From Gemmatimonadaceae bacterium (GTDB lineage Bacteria; Gemmatimonadota; Gemmatimonadetes; Gemmatimonadales; Gemmatimonadaceae), in assembly GCA_020853635.1 (NCBI GenBank), contig JADYYN010000135.1, positions 1-64,000 of the forward strand: a DNA stretch of 64,000 nucleotides. The letters run 5' to 3'. A program made the translations under genes and the position numbers. The notes under the pieces are model-generated. The model saw only the letters and a program-made list of their open reading frames with translations. It had not been told where the DNA came from and made no database searches. This document shows, piece by piece, positions 24,015 through 33,240 of the stretch. The number at the start of each line of letters is the position of its first letter. Within the stretch, counting starts at the first letter, position 1.

Positions 24015-26378
24015 ATGACGAACCTGCCGATGCCGGTGCCGGTGGAACCGAACACTCCGCTCGACCTCCGTCGTGGCTGGCAGACGATCGCGCGCAGCGC
24101 GTGGATCATCGTCGTCTGCGTGGGCCTCGCGGTGGCGGCTGGCGTGGTGGCGGCACGGCGCGTGGAGCCACTGTACCTCGCCGAAGTCACCGTCCGGATC
24201 GACGAGCCCAACGCGGGCGCGATGTCCGGCCAGATGTTCTTCGGCACCGACTATCAGCAGCTGCTCGCGACGTCCACGGAGATCATCACGAGCCGAAATC
24301 TCGCGCTCGAGGTGGTGGACTCGCTCGGACTCCGGCTCGCGGTCGTGCAGCCGCAACGGACGCCGCGTAGCGGTGTGGTGGCTTGGGCGGTGATCGATGA
24401 TTCGGTGCCCGACGTCGAGTACCGCTTCCAGCGCGTGCGCGGCGGCTACGAAGTGCGGCAGTTCCCGCGCGACACGCTGCTCGGCGTGTTCTCCGACACG
24501 CTGCCGATCGCGCTTCCGGGCCTGCGCATGCAGCTCTCCGCCGGTGGACGCTTGCAGGAGCGTATGTCGTTCCTGCTCGTCGATCGGCTGTCGATCGCGA
24601 ACGGACTGCGTGGCGCGCTGGACGTGACTCAGACGAATCGCGATGCGAACGTGCTCCGCATCTCGTTCCGCGGGACGGATCCGGAACTCACCCGTGAGAT
24701 CCCGAACGTCGTCGCGCATCGGTTCGTGCGGCGCAAGATGGACCTGGAGCGCGTCAGTGCGCGCTCCACAGTCACCTACCTGCAGGCGCAGTTGAGTTCG
24801 CTCAACGACCAGCTCTACGACGCCGAAGGACAGGTCCGCAACTATCTCCTCACCGAAGGCATCACCACGCCGACGGATCAGGCGCAGTACTTCTTCACCG
24901 AGATCAACGACCTCAAGAGTGCGGCGGCCACGTTGCGTGGCATCCGTGAACAGCTGTCGCTCGCGCTGGCAGGGCCCACGAGTGTGGACTCGCTCACGCG
25001 TCGACGGGAACTGCTCGAACGCATCCTCTCCACCGATGCGTTCAGCGATGCCCGCATCGCGGAGTCCGAGGTCGACCGGCTCGGGCTCTTGGTGGACGAG
25101 CGCAACATCCTGCTCGCCCGCCGCATGCCGACCGATCCGGACGTGCAGGCGCTGGATCGTCGCATCGACGCGGTGCAGGACGTTATCGAAGATCGCGCGC
25201 GCCGTTTCCTCGGCAGCGTGAACGCGCAGATCGCGGTGCTCAACGACCGCGTGACCAATCTCGAAGAAGCCCGCAAGAAGATCCCGGAGCAGCAACTGAC
25301 GTTCGAGCGCCTCGAGCGCGGGCGTCGGGTGCTCGAGGATCTCTCGATGATGGTGCAGTCGCGCTTGAAGGAAGCGGAGATCACCGCGGCGGTGCAGGAC
25401 TCGTCGGCGCAGGTGCTCGATGAGGCCGCTGGTGCGCCGGCGATGATCTCGCAGTCCAAGTCGATCATCTTCGCCATCGCGGTGCTGGCGGGCCTCGTGG
25501 TGGGCGTGAGCATCGCGTTCCTGCGTGAATGGCTCGACACCACCATCCGCACGGAACAGGACCTCGCAGCGATCGCAGGCGTGGCGGTGGTGGGCATCAT
25601 CCCCAACCTGCAGCAGCAGATGAAAACGGGGATGTATCGATTGGGCCCACCGACGGCCGTCGGCACCGGTCGCGACGCGCCCCGGGAGAACGGTCCGGCT
25701 GCCGGCCGCGACTACCACACGCCGGCGGCCGAAGCGTATCGCTCGCTGCGTACGAACCTCAACTACCTCACGCCGCCCAAGGCGCCGCGGGTCATTGTTG
25801 TCACCAGCGCACTGCCTGGCGACGGCAAGACGACCACGGCCGTGAATCTCGCGGTCACCCTCGCGCATCAGGGCCAGCGCGTGATCCTGATCGACGCCGA
25901 GACGCGTCGCGGAACCGTGCACGATGTGTTCGGCATCCCACCCGCTCCGGGCTTCTTCGACCTCATGTACGGCCAGGCGTCGCCCGGCGAGTGCATCCGT
26001 CGCGTCGCGATGGAAGGTGGTGGAACCATCGACGTGCTGCCGTTGGGCTCGGCGCCGAGTGTGAACCCAGCCGACTTGCTTGTCGCGCAACGTCTGCAGC
26101 CGTTGTTCGAGCGTCTGCGCCAGCAGTACGACTACGTGTTGATCGACACGCCGCCGTTGAACCTCTTTACTGACGGTGCACTGATCGGGTCGCAGGCGGA
26201 CGCGTTGTTGCTCGTGGCCCGCTCGGACCGCACGGAGCGCGAAGAACTGCGCTTCGCGGTCGCGCAGCTACGGAACGTGCAGGTGAATCTGGCGGGTGCG
26301 GTGCTCAACGACGTGGAGTTCCGTCGGAGCTCGCGGTACCGCGCCGGCTACGGTTACTACTATGACTATGGTCGCTGA
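24015..26378 (+). CDS. wzc: Wzc-like polysaccharide co-polymerase/tyrosine autokinase
   Basis: 787 aa. Wzz domain with TM1 near residues 27-47 and TM2 near 485-505, separated by a long coiled periplasmic region, then a BY-kinase domain. Walker A is SALPGDGKTTTAVNLA (about residue 598) and Walker B YDYVLIDTPP; Walker A' reads LIDAETRRG, with glutamate where the second aspartate is usual. The C-terminal tail YRAGYGYYYDYGR is the expected tyrosine cluster. It controls chain length and export with the Wza protein upstream and is probably dephosphorylated by the PHP phosphatase at 19571. Confidence 0.93.
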   Translation: MTNLPMPVPVEPNTPLDLRRGWQTIARSAWIIVVCVGLAVAAGVVAARRVEPLYLAEVTVRIDEPNAGAMSGQMFFGTDYQQLLATSTEIITSRNLALEVVDSLGLRLAVVQPQRTPRSGVVAWAVIDDSVPDVEYRFQRVRGGYEVRQFPRDTLLGVFSDTLPIALPGLRMQLSAGGRLQERMSFLLVDRLSIANGLRGALDVTQTNRDANVLRISFRGTDPELTREIPNVVAHRFVRRKMDLERVSARSTVTYLQAQLSSLNDQLYDAEGQVRNYLLTEGITTPTDQAQYFFTEINDLKSAAATLRGIREQLSLALAGPTSVDSLTRRRELLERILSTDAFSDARIAESEVDRLGLLVDERNILLARRMPTDPDVQALDRRIDAVQDVIEDRARRFLGSVNAQIAVLNDRVTNLEEARKKIPEQQLTFERLERGRRVLEDLSMMVQSRLKEAEITAAVQDSSAQVLDEAAGAPAMISQSKSIIFAIAVLAGLVVGVSIAFLREWLDTTIRTEQDLAAIAGVAVVGIIPNLQQQMKTGMYRLGPPTAVGTGRDAPRENGPAAGRDYHTPAAEAYRSLRTNLNYLTPPKAPRVIVVTSALPGDGKTTTAVNLAVTLAHQGQRVILIDAETRRGTVHDVFGIPPAPGFFDLMYGQASPGECIRRVAMEGGGTIDVLPLGSAPSVNPADLLVAQRLQPLFERLRQQYDYVLIDTPPLNLFTDGALIGSQADALLLVARSDRTEREELRFAVAQLRNVQVNLAGAVLNDVEFRRSSRYRAGYGYYYDYGR

Positions 26379-27057
26379 TCGCACGCCGGGACGGCCAGCG
26401 CGCAAGTCGCGCGGCGGTACGCCTGTCATTGAGGAGGCGGAGCCGGAGCTCGTGCCCGACATCTTCGATGCGGGGGCGGACCGTCCGCCGTCGTCCGGTC
26501 AGGTCGGTGCGGCGACGCTCGTGGGCTTGGTGTTGCTGGCCGTCGAACTGCTCGCGGCGCCGCTGGTGCTCGGGATCAGTCTCGTGGTCTCGTTCGCGAC
26601 GTGGTGGCTGCTCGACACCTCATGGTCGGGGCGTCGCCGCTCGGGTCGTCGGCGCGGACTCAGCTCGCGGTTGCTCTACCTCAGCACGTTGATGCTCGTC
26701 GGGCTGTGGCTCGGCGTGATGTTCATCTTCCGGGCGAGCGATCCGGCGTTGTCGTCCGGGTTCACGACGACGTTGCCGGTGATGATCTGGGGCGTGGATG
26801 TGACGCTACTCGAGCGGTTGAACGGCATGGCGCAGCCGGCGTCCCCGTCGGGGTCGTTGCCGGTATCGATCGGCGCCGGTGGCTTCGCGCCGTTCTCGCT
26901 GTTCGTGCACGGTACGGCGTCGACGGTCGCGATCAGCCTGTTGGGCTACGCGGTGTCGTCGGCACGGCGTCGGTTGCGCCGTCGTCTGCGCGAGAAGGGC
27001 TTGATGCCGATGACGCGCGAGTCGCGCCCGTCGAAGGTCCCGCAGACGGGTCGCTGA
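26362..27057 (+). CDS. Membrane protein of unknown function in the polysaccharide locus
   Basis: 231 aa from ATG 26362 (a second ATG is at 26368), overlapping the end of the kinase gene by 17 nt. A ~45-residue charged N-terminus leads into two close hydrophobic helices (GAATLVGLVLLAVELL and LGISLVVSFATWWLL), a third (LSTLMLVGLWLGVMFIF), a periplasmic-type loop and a fourth helix before a very basic tail (ARRRLRRRLREKG). I do not recognise the family. Its place between Wzc and the polymerase/ligase suggests a role in export or assembly of the same polymer. Confidence 0.75.
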   Translation: MTMVADRTPGRPARKSRGGTPVIEEAEPELVPDIFDAGADRPPSSGQVGAATLVGLVLLAVELLAAPLVLGISLVVSFATWWLLDTSWSGRRRSGRRRGLSSRLLYLSTLMLVGLWLGVMFIFRASDPALSSGFTTTLPVMIWGVDVTLLERLNGMAQPASPSGSLPVSIGAGGFAPFSLFVHGTASTVAISLLGYAVSSARRRLRRRLREKGLMPMTRESRPSKVPQTGR

Positions 27058-27064
27058 GGCGCGG

Positions 27065-28519
27065 GTGACGACGCACCCGCCGATCCCCATCGCGGCACCG
27101 CGCGAGACCGCTTCGGCGGTCCCGTCGCTCACGACCATCGCGCTGACCGGATTCATCGCGCTCACGCTCGCGGGGCTCGCGGGCGCTGGTGGACGCGCGT
27201 TCGCACCCGTCTGGGCCGTCGCTGCCGCTGTGACGGCGCTGGCGCTGGTGACGCGGATGCCCGGTGGCTACCTCGCGTTCATCGTCACGCTGTGGTTCTA
27301 CACGCCGCTGGTGCGTCGCATCCTCGACATGCACCACGGCTACATCCCGCAGAGTCTCGCACTGGCTGCCCCCGTGCTCGCGAGCTCGGTCGCAGTCTGG
27401 ACGGTGATCCGGTTCGCGCGTGAACTGCGCGGCACGTTGTTCGCGCCGGCGCTGCTGGTGATCGGTGCGATCACGTACGGATTCCTCGTCGGCGCACTTC
27501 GCAACGGTGTGGTGCCGGCGTTTTATGCATATCTCGCCTGGCTCTCGCCGGCGCTCGTGGGACTCCACACCGCACTGCACTGGCGCCGCTACCCCGAGAT
27601 GAAACAGGTGCTGCTGAGGACGCTCGCATGGACGGTCGGCCCGGCGGCGCTGTACGGCATCTATCAGTTCGCCGTGCTGCCGATCTGGGACCGCATCTGG
27701 ATGATCGGTACCAACCTGCAGTCGATCGGCGCGCCGGAACCGTTCGCGTTGCGTGTGTTCGGCTCGATGACCATGCCCGGCACGTTCGCGGTGGTGATGC
27801 AGGTGACGCTCCTGCTGCTGCTCTCGGCCGAAGTGCGCGGCCGCTTGCCGACGCTCGTGCTGAGCTTCATCGGGCTGCTGCTTTCGCGCATCCGAACGGC
27901 GTGGCTGGGGTTCATCCTCGGGCTCGTGTTGCAGTTCATCACACAGCCCGTGCGCAAGCTGCCGCGCAACTGGATCACCATCGCGGTCGTCGCGGTGTTG
28001 TCGTTGCCGGTGATCACCATCCCGCGGTTCCGCGAGGGCATCGCGCAGCGCATCTCGTCGCTCACCACGGGCGGTGGTGACTCGTCGGTGAAGCAGCGTA
28101 TGCTCGTCGCGCGCGCCGGCTACGCGCTGGTGCTCGACTACGCCGAGGGCGCGGGCCTGGGGTCCACCGGCAGTGCGGTCACGCAGAACGCGCGCGGCGG
28201 CATCCGCAACTTCGAGAACGGTTTGCTCGAGGTGTTCTATCTCTTCGGTTGGCCTGGCGGGTTGATGTTCTTCCTCGGTCTCTTCGGCATCGTCGTGCAA
28301 GGCATGCGACTCGCGGACGCGCAGTTCGACCCGTTCGCCAACGCGGTGCGCAGTGGTGCGGCGGCACTCCTGGCGAGTCTGCTCATCTCCGAGATCTTCA
28401 CCGGTGCGGCGGGCACGCTGTTCTGGGTGCTGATCGGCTTCGGCGTGTCCGCGCACGCCTACAACCTCGCCTCGGGCGCGACGATGGCGTACCGCCAGTC
28501 GCAGATGCGCTTCCGATGA
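27065..28519 (+). CDS. O-antigen ligase/polymerase-like membrane protein
   Basis: 484 aa from GTG 27065, very hydrophobic with about ten predicted membrane helices and one larger polar loop in the middle. The segment RIRTAWLGFILGLVLQF matches the conserved arginine-containing helix of the Wzy_C/O-antigen ligase family, and GLGSTGSAV lies in the following loop. It most likely polymerises repeat units (Wzy) or ligates polymer to an acceptor. The two roles are not separable by sequence. The stop overlaps the methyltransferase by ATGA. Confidence 0.85.
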   Translation: MTTHPPIPIAAPRETASAVPSLTTIALTGFIALTLAGLAGAGGRAFAPVWAVAAAVTALALVTRMPGGYLAFIVTLWFYTPLVRRILDMHHGYIPQSLALAAPVLASSVAVWTVIRFARELRGTLFAPALLVIGAITYGFLVGALRNGVVPAFYAYLAWLSPALVGLHTALHWRRYPEMKQVLLRTLAWTVGPAALYGIYQFAVLPIWDRIWMIGTNLQSIGAPEPFALRVFGSMTMPGTFAVVMQVTLLLLLSAEVRGRLPTLVLSFIGLLLSRIRTAWLGFILGLVLQFITQPVRKLPRNWITIAVVAVLSLPVITIPRFREGIAQRISSLTTGGGDSSVKQRMLVARAGYALVLDYAEGAGLGSTGSAVTQNARGGIRNFENGLLEVFYLFGWPGGLMFFLGLFGIVVQGMRLADAQFDPFANAVRSGAAALLASLLISEIFTGAAGTLFWVLIGFGVSAHAYNLASGATMAYRQSQMRFR

Positions 28520-29361
28520 CGACCGCCGCGCGGCGCATCGCCGAGAACCGCGCGGCGCACGACCGGATCACTGGTGCGACGTACGCGGCGCGCCATCCGG
28601 AGATCTACAACGACGTGGAGCAGGCGCGACTCGTCGAGGCGGTCGCGCGTGCGGTGGGATGCATCGCGACGACGACCGCTCCTGCCGAGCGCGTGATGCT
28701 CGAACTCGGTGCGGGGCCGGGGAATCTCACGGAGAAGCTCCTCGCGCATCCTGGCACCGTGCTCGCGACCGATCTGTCGACCGGCATGCTCCAGGCGCTG
28801 CAACAACGCTTGGGGAGCAGCGGGCGACTTCGCACACAATCGCTCAACGGTGCGGATCTCCGCGAGTTCGCGACCGCGAGTGTGGATATGGTCGCGGCGT
28901 ACTCCGTGCTGCATCACGTGCCCGACTATCTCGCGCTGGTCGCCGAGTGCGGACGCGTGGTGCGGCCTGGCGGCGTGGTGTACTTCGAACACGAGAAGGC
29001 TCCCGGGTATTGGGCCCCGACGCCAGCGCTGCAACGTTTCCTCGAGGCTGCCGTGGTGTGGCCCGAGAAGTCGTGGACCCGCTTCGTCGACCCTCGGCGC
29101 TATTGGGCGCGTGTACGTCCTTGGCTGATCTGGCAGCGCTGGGGTGACCCGCGCTGGATGCCGGAGGGCGATCTGCACATCTGGCCCGACGATCACATCG
29201 AGTGGGCCGACGTCGAGCAGCGCCTGCGTGCGCAGGGCTGTGCGCCGGTGATCGTGGAAGACCATCTCGCCTACGAACCGCGGTTCGACCGCGCGCGCTG
29301 GGACGAAGCGCGCCACGCCGCCGCCGATACCCGCATGTTCATCGCAAGGAAAGCCGCATGA
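28516..29361 (+). CDS. Class I SAM-dependent methyltransferase
   Basis: 281 aa from ATG 28516. SAM motif I VMLELGAGPGNLTEKLL (about residues 59-75), motif II VLATDLSTGML, then VDMVAAYSVLHHVPDYLALVAECGRVVRPGG typical of the Methyltransf_11/25 fold. Probably methylates a sugar or lipid-linked intermediate. It is coupled by 4-nt overlaps to both neighbours in the glycosyltransferase chain. Confidence 0.88.
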   Translation: MTTAARRIAENRAAHDRITGATYAARHPEIYNDVEQARLVEAVARAVGCIATTTAPAERVMLELGAGPGNLTEKLLAHPGTVLATDLSTGMLQALQQRLGSSGRLRTQSLNGADLREFATASVDMVAAYSVLHHVPDYLALVAECGRVVRPGGVVYFEHEKAPGYWAPTPALQRFLEAAVVWPEKSWTRFVDPRRYWARVRPWLIWQRWGDPRWMPEGDLHIWPDDHIEWADVEQRLRAQGCAPVIVEDHLAYEPRFDRARWDEARHAAADTRMFIARKAA

Positions 29362-30251
29362 CACCCACGCTCACGGTCATCACGCCGTCGTACAACCAAG
29401 GTCGCTTCCTCGCGGAGACCATGGACTCGGTGCTCTCACAGGGCATCCCCGACCTCGAGTACATCGTGGTCGATGGAGGCAGCACGGATGAGAGCGTCGA
29501 AGTCATCAAGCGGTACGAGGAACACCTGACGTACTGGGTATCCGAGAAGGATCGCGGGCAGTCGCATGCGATCAACAAGGGGCTCGCGCTCGCGACCGGA
29601 ACGTGGGTCGCGTACCTCAACAGCGATGACGTGTATCTCCCCGGCGCGCTGCAGTCCTTGCTCGCCGCGCTGGAGAAGCGCCCTGGCGCGCGGTGGATCG
29701 CCGGCGGTGTCGTCGGTTTCGGCACGGCCGAGGCGCCAGTGGATGAATGGCATCTGCCCGTCGTGCCGGACTCCATGCTCGATCTCCTGTCGTCGCGGTT
29801 CCAGATGGCGCAACCGGGCCACGTGTGGTCGCGTGAGCTCCTCACCTCGGTTGGAGGGTTCGACGAATCGCTGCGCTATCTGTTCGACATCAACCTCTAT
29901 GCGGCGTTCATGGCGCGCGGTGAGCGCTGCCACGCGCTGCAGCGTCCCGTCGCGGGCTATCGATTCCATGCGGCGAGCAAGACCGTCGCGGAGGGGAACC
30001 TCTTTGAAGCGGAATGGGACATCATTCGCGCACGCTACATGAACAAGCTGTCCGCGGTCGATCGCTGGCGGCTCGAACAGCGCATCGGGATGCTCAAGGC
30101 CCAAGCCATGATGGTGGAAGCCGCCATCGCGGCGGAACAAGGCAAGAAGCAGGACGCGAGCGCCGGCATCTCGGCAGCCGTGCGGCGGTACCCTGGCGTC
30201 CTGTTCACGCGTGCGGCCGGCGGTGCCCTGCGTCGTTGGCTCGGTGCCTGA
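29358..30251 (+). CDS. Glycosyltransferase family 2
   Basis: 297 aa, GT-A fold. N-terminal LTVITPSYNQGRFLAETMDS is the nucleotide-sugar binding start, VDGGSTDES follows, and the metal-binding DxD-like site is YLNSDDVYLPGAL at about residue 92. Starts with ATGA overlapping the methyltransferase. Cytoplasmic enzyme adding a sugar to the lipid-linked repeat; donor unknown. Confidence 0.92.
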   Translation: MTPTLTVITPSYNQGRFLAETMDSVLSQGIPDLEYIVVDGGSTDESVEVIKRYEEHLTYWVSEKDRGQSHAINKGLALATGTWVAYLNSDDVYLPGALQSLLAALEKRPGARWIAGGVVGFGTAEAPVDEWHLPVVPDSMLDLLSSRFQMAQPGHVWSRELLTSVGGFDESLRYLFDINLYAAFMARGERCHALQRPVAGYRFHAASKTVAEGNLFEAEWDIIRARYMNKLSAVDRWRLEQRIGMLKAQAMMVEAAIAAEQGKKQDASAGISAAVRRYPGVLFTRAAGGALRRWLGA

Positions 30252-30254
30252 GCG

Positions 30255-31379
30255 ATGGCGCCGCTCCGCGTCCACTTCGTCTGCACCGGACTCGGCCGCG
30301 AGGCGCGCGGGTTCGAGACGTTCACGCGGAGTTGTGCGGCGGCGCTGCGCGGGGAATCGGCGATCGATCTGACCGTGTTCGCCGGTGGGCGCATGGGGCA
30401 TGTCACCGGTGAACGCGTCATGCCCAATCTGCCGCGCAGTTCGCGCCTGGCGCGCGTCGCTGGCGCCGTGCTCCGTCGTGATCCCTACTTCATCGAGCAA
30501 GGTACGTTCTTCCTCGGGTATCTCGGAACGCTCAAGCGAGAGCAGCCTGACTTGCTGTATTTCGCCGATCTGAACTTCGGCAACGCCGTGTGGCATTGGC
30601 GCGAGCGCAGTGGCGCCAAGGTCCGCCTGTTGTTCTACAACGGCGGCAACACCACCATGCCGTTCACGCGCTGCGACCACGTGCAGGTGCTCACTCCCGC
30701 GGCGCGCGATGGTGCCTTGTCGCGCGGTGAGTTGCCGAGCCGGCTCACGGCGTTGCCGCACGGCGTGGACTTCGATGCGTCGTGGCGCCCACCGACCGCC
30801 GACGCGCGCGCGGCCGCGCGTCGTGCGCTCCGGCTTCCGGCGGACGGCGAGGTGTTGCTCAGCGTGGGGCAGCTCGACCGGTCGATCAAGCGCACACATC
30901 TGTTGATCGAAGCGGTGGCCGCGCTGGAGGGGCCGAAGCCGTTCCTTCATCTCGTGGGAGCGGACGGACCGGAGCGCACCGACCTCTGCGCGCTCGCCAC
31001 CGCACGACTCGGCGACCACTGGCGTTGGGAGATTCTGTCGCGCGAGCAGATGACCCTTGCGTACGCCGCCGCAGACCGCTCTGCGTTGCTCTCGCATGGC
31101 GAGGGGTTCGGCCTCGCATACGTGGAGTCGCTCGGAGCCGGCCTGCCGTTGCTGGTGCATGACGATCCGACGACCCGCTATGTGGTCGCGGACGCGGGGA
31201 TCCGTCGTCCGATCTCCGACGCGCACACCGCGCACATGGGCCTTCGCGTCCTGATGACGGCACCGACCGATGCGGCGAGCAAGCAGGCGCGGCACGACGA
31301 TGTGCACGCGCGTTTCGCCTGGGACGCGTTGCGTGCGCAGTACGTCGCGATGTTCCAGCGCGCGGCCGTCACGCCATGA
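30255..31379 (+). CDS. Glycosyltransferase family 4 (GT-B)
   Basis: 374 aa from ATG 30255. The N-terminal acceptor half contains HFVCTGLGREARGFETF. The C-terminal half has LLSVGQLDRSIKRTHLLIEA and the donor-binding EX7E-type motif HGEGFGLAYVESLGAGLP (about residues 279-296). It begins 3 nt after the GT2 stop and overlaps the next GT by ATGA. Donor and linkage unknown. Confidence 0.9.
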   Translation: MAPLRVHFVCTGLGREARGFETFTRSCAAALRGESAIDLTVFAGGRMGHVTGERVMPNLPRSSRLARVAGAVLRRDPYFIEQGTFFLGYLGTLKREQPDLLYFADLNFGNAVWHWRERSGAKVRLLFYNGGNTTMPFTRCDHVQVLTPAARDGALSRGELPSRLTALPHGVDFDASWRPPTADARAAARRALRLPADGEVLLSVGQLDRSIKRTHLLIEAVAALEGPKPFLHLVGADGPERTDLCALATARLGDHWRWEILSREQMTLAYAAADRSALLSHGEGFGLAYVESLGAGLPLLVHDDPTTRYVVADAGIRRPISDAHTAHMGLRVLMTAPTDAASKQARHDDVHARFAWDALRAQYVAMFQRAAVTP

Positions 31380-32302
31380 GCGCCCCGCGGTGGTCGGTGG
31401 TGATCCCCACCTTCGATCGTGTCGAGACGCTGGGCGTATGTCTCGCGCGTCTGGCGCCGGGCGCGCAGACGCTCGCGCCTGAGGAATACGAGGTCATCGT
31501 GACCGATGACGGACGCCGCGATGCGACGCGTACGTTGCTGGCGCTCAAGTTCCCCTGGGCGCGCTGGCTCGCGGGGCCGGCACGCGGACCGGCGGCGAAC
31601 CGGAACAACGGCGCGGCCGCGGCGAGGGGCGAATGGCTGGTCTTCACCGACGACGACACGGTCCCGTCGCGCGGCTGGCTCTCGGCGTACGCTGCGGCGA
31701 ACGCATCGCATCCCGAAGTCGACGCGCTCGAAGGACGCACCACCTGCGCCGCGGGCTTCGGCACGCCGATGTACTACGCTCCCGTGAACGAGACCGGAGG
31801 ACTCTTCTGGTCGTGCAACATCGCCGTGCGGGCGTCGCGGTTCCGAGCGATCGGTGGGTTCGACGAAGGCTTCACGCTCGCGCACATGGAGGATCAAGAT
31901 CTGCGCGAGCGATTGCTCGCGGCCGGCGTGCGATTCCCCTGGGTGCCTGAGGCAGTGGTCGACCACCCGCCACGTCGACAGCCATCGGGTGCGCGCCTGG
32001 GTGCGCTTCGCGCAGCCGAGGTCCGCTACCTCGTGAAGCGTGGCGCGCCAGAGCCGCTCAAGTGGCGATTGATGCGAAGCATCGCGTCGCTGCGGATCGG
32101 CGTCGTGCGTGCACTGCCGCTGGGGATCGACTCGGGGCGCGCGTTGGTGTCGTTGGCGCAAGAGCTCTGGACGGTGCAGCGACACTTCGGCGCGTGGGAG
32201 CGCGCGGCACGTGCGGAGTTCCCCGTGCCAGATCCCTTGCGCGTGGCGCAGATGAAGTCGCACGCATCGAGCCCGACGGCCCGGTCAGAGGGGACGAGAT
32301 GA
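31376..32302 (+). CDS. Glycosyltransferase family 2
   Basis: 308 aa, GT-A fold: WSVVIPTFDRVETLGVCLARL at the start, VTDDGRRDATR, and the metal site FTDDDTVPSRGWL (about residue 90). GFDEGFTLAHMEDQDLRERL supplies the expected catalytic-base/EDxxLxxR region. ATGA overlap with both neighbours. Substrate unknown. Confidence 0.92.
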   Translation: MSAPRWSVVIPTFDRVETLGVCLARLAPGAQTLAPEEYEVIVTDDGRRDATRTLLALKFPWARWLAGPARGPAANRNNGAAAARGEWLVFTDDDTVPSRGWLSAYAAANASHPEVDALEGRTTCAAGFGTPMYYAPVNETGGLFWSCNIAVRASRFRAIGGFDEGFTLAHMEDQDLRERLLAAGVRFPWVPEAVVDHPPRRQPSGARLGALRAAEVRYLVKRGAPEPLKWRLMRSIASLRIGVVRALPLGIDSGRALVSLAQELWTVQRHFGAWERAARAEFPVPDPLRVAQMKSHASSPTARSEGTR

Positions 32303-33240
32303 GCGACCGCCCCATCGTCGTCTCGGTGATCGTCCCGGCGTATCAGCGCCCGGAGGCGCTCGTGCGGTGCCTGACGGCGATCGCGCGGCAGACCCGACGC
32401 GCGGACGAGGTGATCGTCGTGCTGCGCGCGGGGGACGAGGCGACGATCGCGGCGGCGCGGAGCGTCACGTTCCCGTCCGCGACCGACGTCAAACTGGAGA
32501 TGGTCACCACGCCCGGTGTGGTCGCCGCGATGCAACGCGGACTCGACGCCGCGCGTGGCGCGATCGTCGCGCTCACCGATGATGACGCCGAGCCTCGCGC
32601 CGACTGGTTGGAGCGGCTCGTCCGCACGATCGAGCAGGACGCACGCATCGCCGGTGCGGGTGGTCGTGATTGGCAACCGCTGGAGCGCGGGGACGCGCAC
32701 GACGTGGGTCGAGTGCAGTGGTTCGGACGTGTGGTCGGCAACCATCACCTGGGCGCTGGTTCGGCTCGGGATGTCGACCTGCTCAAAGGCGTGAACTGTG
32801 CCTTCCGCGCCGCGCCGCTGCGTGCGGTGGGATTCGATGCCCGTCTGCTCGGTGGCGGCGCGCAGCTACATTGGGAGCTCGCCTTGTGCTTGCCACTTCG
32901 GCGCGCCGGCTGGCGGCTCGTATACGATCCCGCCATCGCGGTCGACCACCATGTGGCGGTGCGGACCGGCGAGGATCAGTTCCACCGCGGACGATTCGCG
33001 GCTGAGCCGTTCCTGCATGCGGTGCACAACGAAACGCTGGTGTTGCTGTCGCATCAACAGGGAATGGCGCATCTGGCGTATCGTCTGTGGTCGATGTGGG
33101 TCGGAACGACGGCGAATCCGGGCGTCCTCGCGGCGCTGCGGTTGCGCCTGCAAGGGCACACCTGGGCGGCCGACGCATGGCGCGCGGCGCGCGAGGGTCG
33201 CGCACGCGCGCGTGCCACCTGGCGAGGGAACGTCCGGTGA
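32299..33240 (+). CDS. Glycosyltransferase family 2
   Basis: 313 aa from ATG 32299. VVSVIVPAYQRPEALVRCL opens the GT-A domain; TDDDAEPRADWLERL carries the DxD-type site. A C-terminal extension (HQQGMAHLAYRLWSMWVG, then Arg-rich) may contact the membrane. Coupled to both neighbours by 4-nt overlaps (ATGA upstream, GTGA downstream). Confidence 0.9.
   Translation: MSDRPIVVSVIVPAYQRPEALVRCLTAIARQTRRADEVIVVLRAGDEATIAAARSVTFPSATDVKLEMVTTPGVVAAMQRGLDAARGAIVALTDDDAEPRADWLERLVRTIEQDARIAGAGGRDWQPLERGDAHDVGRVQWFGRVVGNHHLGAGSARDVDLLKGVNCAFRAAPLRAVGFDARLLGGGAQLHWELALCLPLRRAGWRLVYDPAIAVDHHVAVRTGEDQFHRGRFAAEPFLHAVHNETLVLLSHQQGMAHLAYRLWSMWVGTTANPGVLAALRLRLQGHTWAADAWRAAREGRARARATWRGNVR

Noticed and set aside
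23991-26090. 699-aa minus-strand open frame opposite wzc
   Set aside because: Arg/His-rich shadow of the GC-rich plus-strand gene, whose kinase and Wzz motifs are unambiguous.
26933-28456. 507-aa minus-strand frame opposite the Wzy-like gene
   Set aside because: Composition is extremely Arg/His/Asp/Glu-rich with no hydrophobic core; a shadow of a membrane protein gene.
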